From JAYVJH01 sp043777595 (lineage in GTDB: Bacteria > Bacteroidota > Bacteroidia > Cytophagales > Spirosomataceae), in assembly GCA_043777595.1 (NCBI GenBank), contig JAYWHT010000063.1, positions 1 to 41,172 of the forward strand: a stretch of 41,172 nucleotides of DNA. Reading direction: 5' to 3'. Position 1 is the stretch's first letter. The number at the start of each line of letters is the position of its first letter. Below, piece after piece: positions 15,295-23,896 of this stretch. A program made the position numbers and the translations under genes. The notes under the pieces are model-generated. The model was not told where the DNA came from and ran no database searches. It worked only from the letters and a program-made list of their open reading frames with translations.

Positions 15295-18200
15295 ATGACA
15301 CTTAACGAAACGGCCATTATCAACCTCAAAATATCGTCGGGCGAAGCTCAGAACGAATTGGAGGCTCTCAAAATACGCTCTGACGAACTCAGAGAGGGTA
15401 TGAAAGAACTCGAGAAAGCAGGTCAGAAAGGCTCAGACGAGTGGAAAGCGCAACGCATAGCACTAAGCGAGGTCAATGCCGAAATGAAGACCTACCTGCA
15501 CCAGATGGACACCAACGAGATGACCGTTGGCCAGCTCAAAGCAGCTCAAAAGCAGCTTAACAAAGAGCTGCAAGATACAGTAAAAGGTACGGAGGAGTAT
15601 GTAGAAAAGTCGAAACGGCTACAAGAAATAAACACACACTTAAAAGACGTAAGAGACGACACGAAGGCCATAGGCGTAGAGCTTGACGACCAGAAAGACA
15701 AATGGGGGCGTTTTAAAGATGCTTTTGCAGGTGCTTTTGCCGCTTTGAGTTTAGAAAACTTGCTGGAAAGCGTGATTGACTTTGGCAAAAAAAGCATAGA
15801 GTCTGCCGCTAAAATGACCGATGCAATGTCGGATATTGAGAAATCTACGGGCATGACGACCGCCGAAGTACGAGGATTGGTGGACGAGATAAACAAAATA
15901 GACACCCGAACAAGTACAGAATCGCTCCTCGAAATAGCCAAAGTAGCAGGGCAATTGGGCATAGCCAAAGAAGAAGTAATTGGATTTACCAAAAGTGTGG
16001 ACATGGCCGTGGTAGCACTGGGCGATGAGTTTACGGGCGGGGCCGAAGAAGTGGCCAGCAAACTGGGTGTACTCAAAACGGTTTTTAAACAAACCCAAGA
16101 CTTAGAAGCAGGCGATGCCATCAATAAAATCGGTTCGGCCATCAATGAGTTGGGGGCGGCTGGCTCGGCTACGGGGCCTGTGATACAAGATTTTACGGCT
16201 CGGATAGGCCAACTCGGCGACCTTGCGCCCGAGATAACACAGACGATGGGACTGGGTGCGGCTTTCCAGGAACTGGGGCTAAGTTCGGAAATTGCCGCTG
16301 GTGGTATAACCAATATCTTGCTCACTGCCGCAAAGGCATCTGAGCCGTTTGCCGCACAGATGAACCTGTCGGTAGATGCGGTCAAGAACTTGATAAATAC
16401 CAATCCCAATGAGTTTTTGCTCAAACTGGCCGAAAGTTTGCAAGGCTTACCTGCCGACCAAGTAGCGACAAGGTTAGATGCGATGGGTATCAAGTCGCAA
16501 GAGGCAACAAAGGTAATGTCGCTGTTGAAAGACCAGACTGATTTGGTCAGAACTCGCCAACAGCAAGCCAACGCTGCCTTTGAAAAAGGCACGAGCTTGA
16601 CAGAAGAGTTTGCCAAAAAGAACAACAACGCCGCCGCAGAAATGGCCAAGATGGGCAAAGAAATACAGACCATGAGCGTTGATTTGGGTACTGGTTTGTT
16701 GCCGATTGTACTCACTGTTGGGCAAGCCTTTGTAGCCTTCGGCAAAGGTATTATGGCCATACCGTCTTTTATCAAAGAAAACAAAGCCGAGATGGCGTTG
16801 TTGGCTATTGGCCTACTCAGCTTCAATGGCAATTTGATAGCGGCTACAACGTCATCGCTGGCACACGCTGCCGCTGAGAAAGTCCGCTTGGTATGGACAA
16901 ATGCGGCGACTGTTGCTCAAAACTTAATGAACACAGCCCTCAAAGCCAATCCAATCGGCCTTGTTGTTACGGCTATCAGCTTGCTTGCCGCAGGCTTTGT
17001 GGCTTTGTACAACAGGTCAGAGACGTTTAGGGCTATTGTAGGCAAGCTGTGGGACTATCTCAAAAAATTTGCTGAGTTTGTAGGGCCTATTCTTTCTGTA
17101 CCATTGGCTATGATAGGGGCAATAGCCAAGTCGGTAGGGTCGGTATTGGGAGTGGCATCTGACGAAGCCAAAAAAGCAACGGTAAAGTCTTTGTCTGACC
17201 ACGACAAAGCCCTCAAAGACAAAGGCAAAGCCAACGACACCGCCAACGCCTTAGACAAAAAACAACACAGCGACCTGCTGGGAGCCAAAGACTCTGCCAA
17301 CAAAGAAGCCACAAAAAAGGCCGCCGCCGACCATAAAAAAGCCCTTGACGACAAAAAGAAAGACGAGCAAACGGCTACGCAAAACATCATCAAAAACGAG
17401 CGAGATGCTAAGATGTTGGCCGAAACAGACGAAATAAAACGCAACAAAATGAAACTCGACTGGGAATATGCAGACGAGTTGGCGGCTATCAAAAAATCGT
17501 TGGCCAGTAATGAAACCAAAGAACGAGAAAGAATATCGGCCAAAGCAAAGTATGACTTAGAGGCCGCCAAGATAGAAGCCGCTGCGTTGGTACGTGCAAA
17601 AAAAGACTTGGCCGAAAAAGAAAAAACCGAAAAAGACACGACCGACCGCATTGTCAAAAACGAGCGAGAGGCGGTAAAAGCCTTGCATGATTTTGAGGCA
17701 ATATCGCTCAAAACCCTCGAAGAGAACAACTTTAAATTTACCCTCAAACAACGCCAAGACCTGAGCAAAAAGGTGATGGATTTGACGAAGGTTAGACTGA
17801 AGTTTGAGTACGATGGGGCGGTCAAGAACGCTGACGACATTTATCAAAAAGAAATAAATGCCGAGAACCTAACCGACAAAGAACGGACGAGCATCGAGAA
17901 ACGGCACGATGCACAGAAACGGCTAATGCTACAGAAGTACTTGACCGATGACAGCAAAGCCAACAAAGACCACACCGACCGTCTGCGAAAACTCGACGAA
18001 GACGAACTCAAGAAAAAGCAAGACCGACAAAAAAAGCAAAGCGATGCCTTTGGGGCATTGCTGAAGGGCGACTTTGCAACGGCTTTTAGCTTAATGAAAA
18101 AGCAGACCGATGCCGAAGAGACAGAGGCGGTGAAGCGGCGTAAGGCTTTTGCAGGTGATGTTGAGCAAAAAGGCCAGATGGCTATGCAGGCAGTTAATTT

Positions 18201-19191
18201 TTTGAATGATTTGTCGAAAAAACAAACCGATAAGGCCATAGCAAATGCCCAAAAAGAACGAGACGAAAAGATAAAAGCTCTCAAAACGCAATTTGACAAA
18301 GGTATAATTGACAAAAAAAGCTACGATGCCGCCGTAGAAAAAGCCAATGTTGATGCGGCCAGCAAAGAGAGAGCAGCCAAAGAAAAACAGTGGAAAAACC
18401 AACAAAAAGCCGACATAGCGATGGCTGTAATCAACGGCTTGATTGGTGCAACCAAAGCCTTTGCACAGGGAGGTATTTTTGGAGCAATAGGTGCCGCAAT
18501 AGTGCTGGTGGCTACGGGGTTGTCGGTGGCTAAGATTAAGAGTACGCCGATGCCGCAGTTTGCCTATGGTGGCGTGGCGCAAGGGTCTAAGCATGGGCAA
18601 GACTATGGGCAGTCGGGCATAGCGTTGGTGGACATACCGACAGGCCGAAATGTAGGAGAGATGCAAGGCGGCGAGGCGATAGTGAACGATGAAGTTACCG
18701 ATGCCAATATGCCAATAATGAACTTGTTTTTTAGGCGAGCCAAAACCGCCGACCGAAACAAGCCCGTAACGATCACCGACATGGTTAAGGCTGGGGTGGC
18801 GTTTCGAGATGGGGGTGTGTTTGACTCGCCCTATTGGACACAAGGCACGTATCTTTTTGGAAGCCGCAAGCGGAAAAAAGAAGCCGCCGCCGCCGAAGCG
18901 GCACAACAAGAAGCCAACAGCACATCGGCAAGCGCAGCCGAAGGCTCAGAGGGCGACGTGAACAGTGGTAGCGTGAGTAGTCTGGCAACAGAAAGTACGG
19001 AGGCCAGTAAGAAGATGGTAAGCCTATTGGCCGAAATAAGCAAAAGCGTAAAAACTACAAACGACAGGCTCGGAGCGTTGGCGTTGCTCGAAGAAGTAAG
19101 AAATGCGGCCAATGGCACAACACAGGCCGTGAGAGAAGAAGGGCAAAACTCAAGAGGTATGATGAGCGTAATGGCAAGGGCAATGAAATAA
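15295..19191 (+). CDS. Tail tape measure protein
   Basis: At 1298 aa this is the longest gene of the prophage. An N-terminal coiled coil (NELEALKIRSDELREGMKEL) leads into a domain of the TP901 tape-measure type: SIESAAKMTDAMSDIEKSTG, then MTTAEVRGLVDEINKIDTRT and AAFQELGLSSEIAAGGITNI. Hydrophobic segments follow near residues 520-560 and in the C-terminal third (AVINGLIGATKAFAQGG), separated by very long lysine- and alanine-rich coiled coils. The protein sets tail length and may help DNA entry. At about 0.15 nm per residue it predicts a tail near 195 nm, so a long-tailed siphovirus. Confidence 0.9.
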   Translation: MTLNETAIINLKISSGEAQNELEALKIRSDELREGMKELEKAGQKGSDEWKAQRIALSEVNAEMKTYLHQMDTNEMTVGQLKAAQKQLNKELQDTVKGTEEYVEKSKRLQEINTHLKDVRDDTKAIGVELDDQKDKWGRFKDAFAGAFAALSLENLLESVIDFGKKSIESAAKMTDAMSDIEKSTGMTTAEVRGLVDEINKIDTRTSTESLLEIAKVAGQLGIAKEEVIGFTKSVDMAVVALGDEFTGGAEEVASKLGVLKTVFKQTQDLEAGDAINKIGSAINELGAAGSATGPVIQDFTARIGQLGDLAPEITQTMGLGAAFQELGLSSEIAAGGITNILLTAAKASEPFAAQMNLSVDAVKNLINTNPNEFLLKLAESLQGLPADQVATRLDAMGIKSQEATKVMSLLKDQTDLVRTRQQQANAAFEKGTSLTEEFAKKNNNAAAEMAKMGKEIQTMSVDLGTGLLPIVLTVGQAFVAFGKGIMAIPSFIKENKAEMALLAIGLLSFNGNLIAATTSSLAHAAAEKVRLVWTNAATVAQNLMNTALKANPIGLVVTAISLLAAGFVALYNRSETFRAIVGKLWDYLKKFAEFVGPILSVPLAMIGAIAKSVGSVLGVASDEAKKATVKSLSDHDKALKDKGKANDTANALDKKQHSDLLGAKDSANKEATKKAAADHKKALDDKKKDEQTATQNIIKNERDAKMLAETDEIKRNKMKLDWEYADELAAIKKSLASNETKERERISAKAKYDLEAAKIEAAALVRAKKDLAEKEKTEKDTTDRIVKNEREAVKALHDFEAISLKTLEENNFKFTLKQRQDLSKKVMDLTKVRLKFEYDGAVKNADDIYQKEINAENLTDKERTSIEKRHDAQKRLMLQKYLTDDSKANKDHTDRLRKLDEDELKKKQDRQKKQSDAFGALLKGDFATAFSLMKKQTDAEETEAVKRRKAFAGDVEQKGQMAMQAVNFLNDLSKKQTDKAIANAQKERDEKIKALKTQFDKGIIDKKSYDAAVEKANVDAASKERAAKEKQWKNQQKADIAMAVINGLIGATKAFAQGGIFGAIGAAIVLVATGLSVAKIKSTPMPQFAYGGVAQGSKHGQDYGQSGIALVDIPTGRNVGEMQGGEAIVNDEVTDANMPIMNLFFRRAKTADRNKPVTITDMVKAGVAFRDGGVFDSPYWTQGTYLFGSRKRKKEAAAAEAAQQEANSTSASAAEGSEGDVNSGSVSSLATESTEASKKMVSLLAEISKSVKTTNDRLGALALLEEVRNAANGTTQAVREEGQNSRGMMSVMARAMK

Positions 19192-19205
19192 TAAATTTGA
19201 CAAAT

Positions 19206-19700
19206 ATGAAAGTAGTTTTTGAGATTTTTGTGCCAATGTATGTAAAAAAATGGCTCTTCGTTACTCACAAATGCGATGACGGCAACATCGTCAAAATTCG
19301 CAGGAACTCGCTCACGGGCTTGGCAACAGACTTGGGCTGTGAGATAGAGTTGTGCTATGCTCACCGATACAGGCCACGGCCAGAGGCGGGATTGGAGCTA
19401 ATAAAAATAGAAATGCAGGCCGACACCAAAAACGTAGGGCTGACGACTTCGCAGGGTGTACGGCTGGCGGTGTTGCTTGAAAAACAAATGCGTGCCGAGT
19501 GCGTGGCTTATGTACGTGGGTTTTTGAGTGTGTTTGATAGCCTACCCGACGACTGGCAGGGCATAGACGACCAGCGGCCAGAAATAACAAAAGAGGCAAG
19601 ATATAGAAAGCCTTTGCTTGACTTTCGAGCAAAATATGGCATAGATGACGACGATTTGGAATATGACCGATTACGAAAATGGTATCGAGATGTCCAATAG
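19206..19700 (+). CDS. Unknown prophage protein after the tape measure (164 aa)
   Basis: I chose ATG 19206; a TTG nine bases upstream is also in frame but adds only MTN. The product has an N-terminal segment of about 40 residues (MKVVFEIFVPMYVKKWLFVT ... KIRRNSLTGLATDL) resembling small Bacteroidota prophage proteins I have seen, also of unknown role. The end is acidic and helical (KYGIDDDDLEYDRLRKWYRD). No signal or membrane segment is present. It follows the tape measure after 14 bases, so it shares its operon. Confidence 0.6.
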   Translation: MKVVFEIFVPMYVKKWLFVTHKCDDGNIVKIRRNSLTGLATDLGCEIELCYAHRYRPRPEAGLELIKIEMQADTKNVGLTTSQGVRLAVLLEKQMRAECVAYVRGFLSVFDSLPDDWQGIDDQRPEITKEARYRKPLLDFRAKYGIDDDDLEYDRLRKWYRDVQ

Positions 19701-19762
19701 TTGAAAACAAATATTTTCTACGATAATTTCCAATAAATACATATATTTTCCGACTGACAGCT

Positions 19763-20332
19763 ATGAACTTAATACAAAAGATAGCCTTGCCTTGTTTTTG
19801 CGACGTTAGGAGTGGAAAGATTAAAAAAATCAAAGCCATTGAAGCCAAAGACTTTGTTCGTTTTGATTTGCCATACTACACTGTGCCAACACCAGCCGCC
19901 GCATATACAATGCGAGCGGCAGACATTGAGATAAGAGATGGGGCAAAGGTTTTTGAGTGGATTTGCCAAACAAACCTGAGCCAGCACGATGAAGCGATGG
20001 CCAGTAGCGAACACACCGAATACTTTAATCAGAGTATCGGTTTTGACTTTTCGGGCATAAACGAGACTTATTTGAGTTGGTTGTATGAACTTCGAGGCAA
20101 AGACTGGGTGGTATTTTATGAAAACAAAAACGAAAAAGTACGAGTGGTTGGTACGCCTGAGCAACCGATGAAGCTGACAGGCAGCTTTACCAGTAACAAA
20201 AGCCAACGTAGTAGTTTCGGTTTTGTAGGGCAAACCGTCAAGCCATCTCCGTTTGTCGAAGTATATGACAATGCTGTATTATTTGCAAATACAAGCATCA
20301 TATCGACAGCCTTAGACTATACATATATATAG
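19763..20332 (+). CDS. Probable tail protein (189 aa)
   Basis: The protein is strand-rich with a clear sequence style of phage tail proteins from Bacteroidota: WLYELRGKDWVVFYENKNEK, then VRVVGTPEQPMKLTGSFTSN and SSFGFVGQTVKPSPFVE. I read it as a tail tube or tube-adjacent protein, but no motif is diagnostic. It stands after a 62-base gap and is the last gene of the tail module; the next block begins with a composite promoter and encodes the capsid genes. Confidence 0.5.
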   Translation: MNLIQKIALPCFCDVRSGKIKKIKAIEAKDFVRFDLPYYTVPTPAAAYTMRAADIEIRDGAKVFEWICQTNLSQHDEAMASSEHTEYFNQSIGFDFSGINETYLSWLYELRGKDWVVFYENKNEKVRVVGTPEQPMKLTGSFTSNKSQRSSFGFVGQTVKPSPFVEVYDNAVLFANTSIISTALDYTYI

Positions 20333-20364
20333 TAACTAATCTCGTTCCACTCATAACTGTATTC

Positions 20365-20401
20365 CCGTCCTTACCTTAATATATATATGCGACTAAAATT
20401 G
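20365..20401 (+). promoter_or_regulatory. Composite prophage promoter, copy 3 (capsid operon)
   Basis: CCGTCCTTAC (20365-20374), 20 bases, then AAAATTG (20395-20401). Read as eight bases the -7 element is TAAAATTG, one mismatch from TAnnTTTG. It drives the protease-scaffold-capsid block. Confidence 0.6.
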
Positions 20402-20423
20402 TGCTGTCAAACAACAGCACAAT
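20398..20423 (+). promoter_or_regulatory. 10-bp perfect inverted repeat over the start of the head protease
   Basis: ATTGTGCTGT and ACAGCACAAT are separated by six bases. The right arm includes the first two bases of the ATG at 20422 and the left arm overlaps the -7 box. As RNA it would form a strong hairpin beside the start codon; as DNA it would be an operator on the promoter. The terS start has the same arrangement. Confidence 0.65.
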
Positions 20424-21234
20424 GCTTTTTAGTCCGCAAAACGAAATCTTAGCACTTTCTGAAACTGAGCTGTATGCTCGGATATTGCCATCGTTGTTAC
20501 GCAACGAGCAGGCGTACTTTGCTCGCCCTGAGCAAAAGGCAGGGGGCTTTGACTTCATAGGTTATGCCCTTCAATATTATACAGCCGACAATGAAGTAGC
20601 CATACTTCCCCTCAAAGGCATGATGAGCCGTGGCTATAATGGCTACAACGAGCAGAGCAACTCCATGCTTATAGACTTGCTCAACAAAGCTGCACAGACA
20701 GACTCAATAAAGGGTGTCGTACTCGATATACACTCGGGCGGCGGCTCGGTGGATAGTACCAAGGCATTGGCCGATACGATTGCTAAATTCCCAAAACCTA
20801 TTGCCACGGCTACGGCCTTCTGTTGCTCGGCAGCCTACTGGGCGGCTTCGGCTTCTGACCAGATTTTTATGGAAAATCAATCGGCTTCGGAACTGGGCAG
20901 TTTGGGGACTATCTATTTTAGGTTTGGCCAAAAAGGCGCAATCGAAGCTGGCGGTGGCACGGTCGAAGTGCTGCGGTCGAGCAAGGCCGTGGACAAAGCC
21001 AAAGACAATCCATTTGAAGATTTAGACGAAACAACACGGGCAGCGATTCAGCAGAAGTTAGACGCTTCAGAGACAGAACTACACACAGCAGTCAAGCTGG
21101 GCCGAGTCGGAACGATAACATCAGAAGAAATCTTCACGGGCAAGACCTACGGTGTAGGTGCAGCCCTCCGACTCGGCTTGGCCGACCAAAAAGGCACGCT
21201 CGCCGATGCCGTAAAATGGGTCAAAAAACAGTAG
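20422..21234 (+). CDS. S49-family (SppA-like) head maturation protease
   Basis: The 270-aa product is a serine/lysine-dyad protease that cleaves scaffold or capsid during head assembly. GVVLDIHSGGGSVDS (98-112) is the oxyanion-side loop. FCCSAAYWAAS contains the nucleophile Ser136, and Lys188 in VEVLRSSKAV is 52 residues later, the same spacing as Ser147/Lys199 of Bacillus subtilis SppA. The KAKDNPFEDLDE segment is also typical. I start at ATG 20422; an in-frame GTG at 20401 would add seven residues but lies in the -7 box. Scaffold and capsid genes follow, as expected for a procapsid protease. Confidence 0.85.
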   Translation: MLFSPQNEILALSETELYARILPSLLRNEQAYFARPEQKAGGFDFIGYALQYYTADNEVAILPLKGMMSRGYNGYNEQSNSMLIDLLNKAAQTDSIKGVVLDIHSGGGSVDSTKALADTIAKFPKPIATATAFCCSAAYWAASASDQIFMENQSASELGSLGTIYFRFGQKGAIEAGGGTVEVLRSSKAVDKAKDNPFEDLDETTRAAIQQKLDASETELHTAVKLGRVGTITSEEIFTGKTYGVGAALRLGLADQKGTLADAVKWVKKQ

Positions 21235-21246
21235 CCCAGTATAGAC

Positions 21247-21304
21247 TTAGCCCCCTAACCCTCGATGGGGGGACTAAAAAAAACAACCTCCCACGGGGGG
21301 GGAG
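21247..21304. repeat. GC-rich hairpin repeats between protease and scaffold genes
   Basis: TTAGCCCCC ... GGGGGGACTAA (21247-21277) forms an inverted repeat, followed by CCTCCC-ACG-GGGGGG. Short elements with CCCC-GAAGGGG-like centres are common between Bacteroidota genes; a similar small one is at 31544-31555. It may weaken readthrough from protease to scaffold and capsid or be a mobile REP-like remnant. Confidence 0.55.
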
Positions 21305-21324
21305 AACAAAACAAAAACAGCCAA

Positions 21325-21735
21325 ATGAAAAAAGGATTTTTTGCGGGACTATTCCCAAAAACTGCCGAAAAACTGGTGGCACTAATCGGTGTCGAAGACC
21401 TGAATGCGATAGAAACCGAAGCGCAGGAGGTACAGAATAGATTAGATGCACAAGCCACAGGCAACAGCCAACTCAAAGCCGACTTCGGGCTTTTTGAAAC
21501 TCGCCTCAAAGCATTGGAAGATGCCAACACACTGAGCGCAACGACTATCACAGGCTTAGATGCCAAGATAGAAGCCGTAACTGCTGAAAATGCACAACTG
21601 AACACTTGGAAAACCAACGCCCAAGCCGCTGCCAGAACTGGTGCTGCTACCGATGCCAGCAACATAACGCAAAAAGCAGACAACTTCACAGCAAGCCAGA
21701 AAGCACTATTCGCCGCCATCGGTGAGGGAGAATAA
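21325..21735 (+). CDS. Scaffold-like coiled-coil protein
   Basis: I use ATG 21325 (MKKGFFAGLFPKTAEKLVAL); an upstream in-frame ATG at 21265 would translate the GC-rich repeat. The 136-aa product is acidic and alanine-rich, with a long heptad stretch (FETRLKALEDANTLSATTIT ... IEAVTAENAQLNTW). Its position between the S49 protease and the major capsid protein is that of the scaffold or the delta domain that guides capsid assembly and is later cut. The identification is by position and coiled-coil character. Confidence 0.65.
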   Translation: MKKGFFAGLFPKTAEKLVALIGVEDLNAIETEAQEVQNRLDAQATGNSQLKADFGLFETRLKALEDANTLSATTITGLDAKIEAVTAENAQLNTWKTNAQAAARTGAATDASNITQKADNFTASQKALFAAIGEGE

Positions 21736-21764
21736 GATTTTACCACCTATTAACAGCAAAAAAA

Positions 21765-22745
21765 ATGAGTTTACAAGTAGCACTTCCAACCACGCCTGCC
21801 AATTTAATGAAGAATGTGGCAGATAATAAAAACATTTTCACGAGAAAATTTATTGATGGATTTGGGTTTAAGGATAAGATGACAGTAATGTATGATAGTA
21901 GAGATATTGTACCATTGCCACGTGTCAGAACAACTTCGTTCCTTCGACCTGGTCGAACAGGAACTTGGGCGGCAGCAGCCAACACAGTTGCGTTTTCGGC
22001 TCGAGAGGCACAACTTCGCCCTTCAAAAGGCGACGCTGAAATAACCGAGTTGGCGATAGAATCGCTGTGGAATTCATATATGGGGCAGATGTATATGAAA
22101 GGCAGCAAAACAAGCCAACGAGCATACATAACAGAAACACCTTTTGAAAACATAATTATTGAGCAGCTCATTGCCAGAGCGAATCAAGATTATCGCATGA
22201 GGACAGCCTTTAGGGGTTCGTACAATGCCGCTGGTGCAAATTCAGCGTCAATTGATAATGGACTTATTGCTAAAATGACAGCCGAATTTGGTGTTGATAT
22301 TCCTTTTGCCAATTTGGTAGGCACGGCCATGCCTAACGCTACAAATATGGTAGCTATCACGCAAGCCATAATTGATTTGATTACTGCACAAGCCCCCGAG
22401 TATATCAATGAGCCACTTCAGATGTGGATGAATCCGCAGTTGGCGAAGTTTTACTCTCGCAACTGTATGACGGCTTACGGCATCAATCATTCGCAATGGG
22501 AGGCACAGTTTGAGAAGAAAGTTTTGTTTGACCAGCCCAATATTGAAATCGTACCAGAAGTAGGGATGTCGGGGTCTAACAGGATTTTTGTTACGCCAAA
22601 AGAAAATCTTGTTTTTTGCGCCGATTCACAAAGCCTAAATATAAAGTTCCATGAACGAATTCGGGATTGGCAAGTCGCTCTTGACTTTAAGTCAACGCTT
22701 GATTTTTGCGAGGGCGAATTGATTTGGTCAAATACGCTCGCCTAA
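21765..22745 (+). CDS. Major capsid protein
   Basis: This 326-aa protein follows protease and scaffold, the standard place for the HK97-fold shell protein. It begins MSLQVALPTTPANLMKNVAD and has an N-terminal arm, an extended loop region rich in Arg and Gly (RTTSFLRPGRTGTWAAAANT), a central helix and spine, and a C-terminal strand region (DWQVALDFKSTLDFCEGELI). No cleavage site is evident. A hairpin with a GCAA loop lies seven bases after its stop and may trim downstream expression, consistent with a product needed in several hundred copies. Confidence 0.8.
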   Translation: MSLQVALPTTPANLMKNVADNKNIFTRKFIDGFGFKDKMTVMYDSRDIVPLPRVRTTSFLRPGRTGTWAAAANTVAFSAREAQLRPSKGDAEITELAIESLWNSYMGQMYMKGSKTSQRAYITETPFENIIIEQLIARANQDYRMRTAFRGSYNAAGANSASIDNGLIAKMTAEFGVDIPFANLVGTAMPNATNMVAITQAIIDLITAQAPEYINEPLQMWMNPQLAKFYSRNCMTAYGINHSQWEAQFEKKVLFDQPNIEIVPEVGMSGSNRIFVTPKENLVFCADSQSLNIKFHERIRDWQVALDFKSTLDFCEGELIWSNTLA

Positions 22746-22751
22746 TTGTCT

Positions 22752-22773
22752 GGGAGTGAGGCAACTCACTCCC
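22752..22773 (+). terminator. Hairpin after the capsid gene
   Basis: GGGAGTGAG-GCAA-CTCACTCCC is a perfect 9-bp stem with a four-base loop, followed by TATTTATCTATT. The weak U-run suggests a partial terminator or an mRNA 3'-end stabiliser rather than a full stop. A sister hairpin lies after the next gene. Confidence 0.6.
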
Positions 22774-22803
22774 TATTTATCTATTCTAAAAAAAAATACA
22801 GCT

Positions 22804-23340
22804 ATGTGCAAAAGAATATTAAGTATAAAAAAACTGCCCTGCGGCTTGTCAAATCCCGGGTCAAACCTCAGATTGTTGATAATCAACACCGATGGACTTA
22901 CAGGCCCGTGGGAGCAATGGAACGCTACGAAAGGCATCTATGAAATCATCGGGCCGCCACCCTTAGTACCAGGAGAGAGTTTTGCGGAGTTTGAGTTTAC
23001 AAAAGACACGTGTGAAGGCAAGTACACGCAAGAGGGCGACAAAGATAACCCATCGTACAAGCATGACATTGGTGTTGATTTGGCTGGTTATTCGCTTGCG
23101 ATATACGAGCAAATAACTGGATTAAAAGGCCAACACGTGATAGCGGTACTCAAAAACAAAGCAGGCGCATTGCTTTGCCAGTATGGCTGCTATGACGACC
23201 CTTTGTATGTAACAATGAGTGGCACGACTGGTAAGAAGTCTGGCGATAAACGACAAAACACAATCGGACTCTCAGCCGATGGTGTAGAGTTTATACCGAT
23301 ACCAATTCCAATGGGTATCGTTATTCCTGTGCTTCCATAA
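22804..23340 (+). CDS. Prophage structural protein after the capsid (178 aa)
   Basis: I use ATG 22804 (MCKRILSIKKLPCGLSNPGS); an in-frame ATG at 22756 would translate the capsid hairpin. The protein has several cysteines (including CEGKYTQ and CQYGCYDDP) and a strand-rich plan with GVDLAGYSLAIYEQITGLKG and a Pro/Ile-rich terminus. I do not know its family; capsid decoration, neck or tail tube are possible. It sits between two GCAA-loop hairpins, so its mRNA level may be set separately from that of the capsid gene. Confidence 0.6.
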   Translation: MCKRILSIKKLPCGLSNPGSNLRLLIINTDGLTGPWEQWNATKGIYEIIGPPPLVPGESFAEFEFTKDTCEGKYTQEGDKDNPSYKHDIGVDLAGYSLAIYEQITGLKGQHVIAVLKNKAGALLCQYGCYDDPLYVTMSGTTGKKSGDKRQNTIGLSADGVEFIPIPIPMGIVIPVLP

Positions 23341-23347
23341 AATTATT

Positions 23348-23369
23348 GAGGACTGGGCAACCACTCCTC
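23348..23369 (+). terminator. Hairpin after the 178-aa gene
   Basis: GAGGACTGG-GCAA-CCACTCCTC pairs at 8 of 9 positions. It has the same GCAA loop and the same distance after a stop codon as the hairpin at 22752-22773, and a similar TATTCATTCTAAAAAA stretch follows. The two look like duplicated attenuators. Confidence 0.5.
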
Positions 23370-23400
23370 TTATATATTCATTCTAAAAAATTCAAAAACA

Positions 23401-23628
23401 ATGAATCACAAACTAAAAGACACCGAAGAAGCACGTAATGCCGTGCTAAACAACGAAGTAAATGGCAAGCATATACGATACGTTCAAAATCTCAATCAGG
23501 CCGATATGAAAACGCTTATTGACGCTGGCTATGGCGAGCATTTTGAAGAAGTGGCAACAGCCCCTGCGGTAGTAGCAGCCGTAGAAGTAGTAGATGAGAA
23601 GGAAATTCCCACCCGTAAAATAAAATAA
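23401..23628 (+). CDS. Unknown small prophage protein (75 aa)
   Basis: The product begins MNHKLKDTEEARNAVLNNEV and has a compact N-terminal domain (GKHIRYVQNLNQADMKTLID) with a valine/alanine-rich, probably disordered tail ending PTRKIK. No family is recognised. It belongs to the post-capsid set of small genes, and the next gene begins two bases after its stop. Role in head or neck assembly is inferred from position only. Confidence 0.6.
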   Translation: MNHKLKDTEEARNAVLNNEVNGKHIRYVQNLNQADMKTLIDAGYGEHFEEVATAPAVVAAVEVVDEKEIPTRKIK

Positions 23629-23630
23629 CA

Positions 23631-23888
23631 ATGTCAGAATTTTTGAAATTCGTAAAAGCCGAAGCCGATTATAATATAGCCAAAGCACAAATCACTTCAG
23701 GCGTTGAAGTGAAAAATATAGATTCGTTGAAAAAGGCGTTTGAGGCGGCAAAAGAAACGCTTAATAAAACAGGTTATATATTTGTTGGGGATAGTACCCC
23801 AAAAGACTCCCCAGCTCTGGTACAGGTGGTTGTGCCTTCTGTATTGCCAGAAAAAGAGGTTGAAAAAAAAACGACTCCTACGAAGTAG
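23631..23888 (+). CDS. Unknown small prophage protein (85 aa)
   Basis: The sequence begins MSEFLKFVKAEADYNIAKAQ, forming a helix, then a second helix SLKKAFEAAKETLNKTG, and ends in a lysine/threonine-rich tail. There is no recognisable domain. It is two bases after its neighbour and eight bases before the next frame. Its stop codon is followed by GAAGG, which may serve the TTG start of the next gene. Confidence 0.6.
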   Translation: MSEFLKFVKAEADYNIAKAQITSGVEVKNIDSLKKAFEAAKETLNKTGYIFVGDSTPKDSPALVQVVVPSVLPEKEVEKKTTPTK

Positions 23889-23896
23889 AAGGTAAA

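Noticed and set aside
15546..16832. A 428-codon minus-strand frame opposite the tape-measure gene
   Set aside because: It is the complement of a long coiled-coil gene with strong codon bias; the serine- and alanine-rich product is a shadow of it and has no promoter.
20401..20421. GTG 20401 as start of the head protease
   Set aside because: It falls on the final base of the -7 element, so it would not be in the mRNA from the local promoter; ATG 20422 starts at the conserved region. It remains possible for read-through RNA.
22756..22803. ATG 22756 as start of the 178-aa gene
   Set aside because: It would translate the hairpin after the capsid gene; the conserved-looking sequence begins at ATG 22804.
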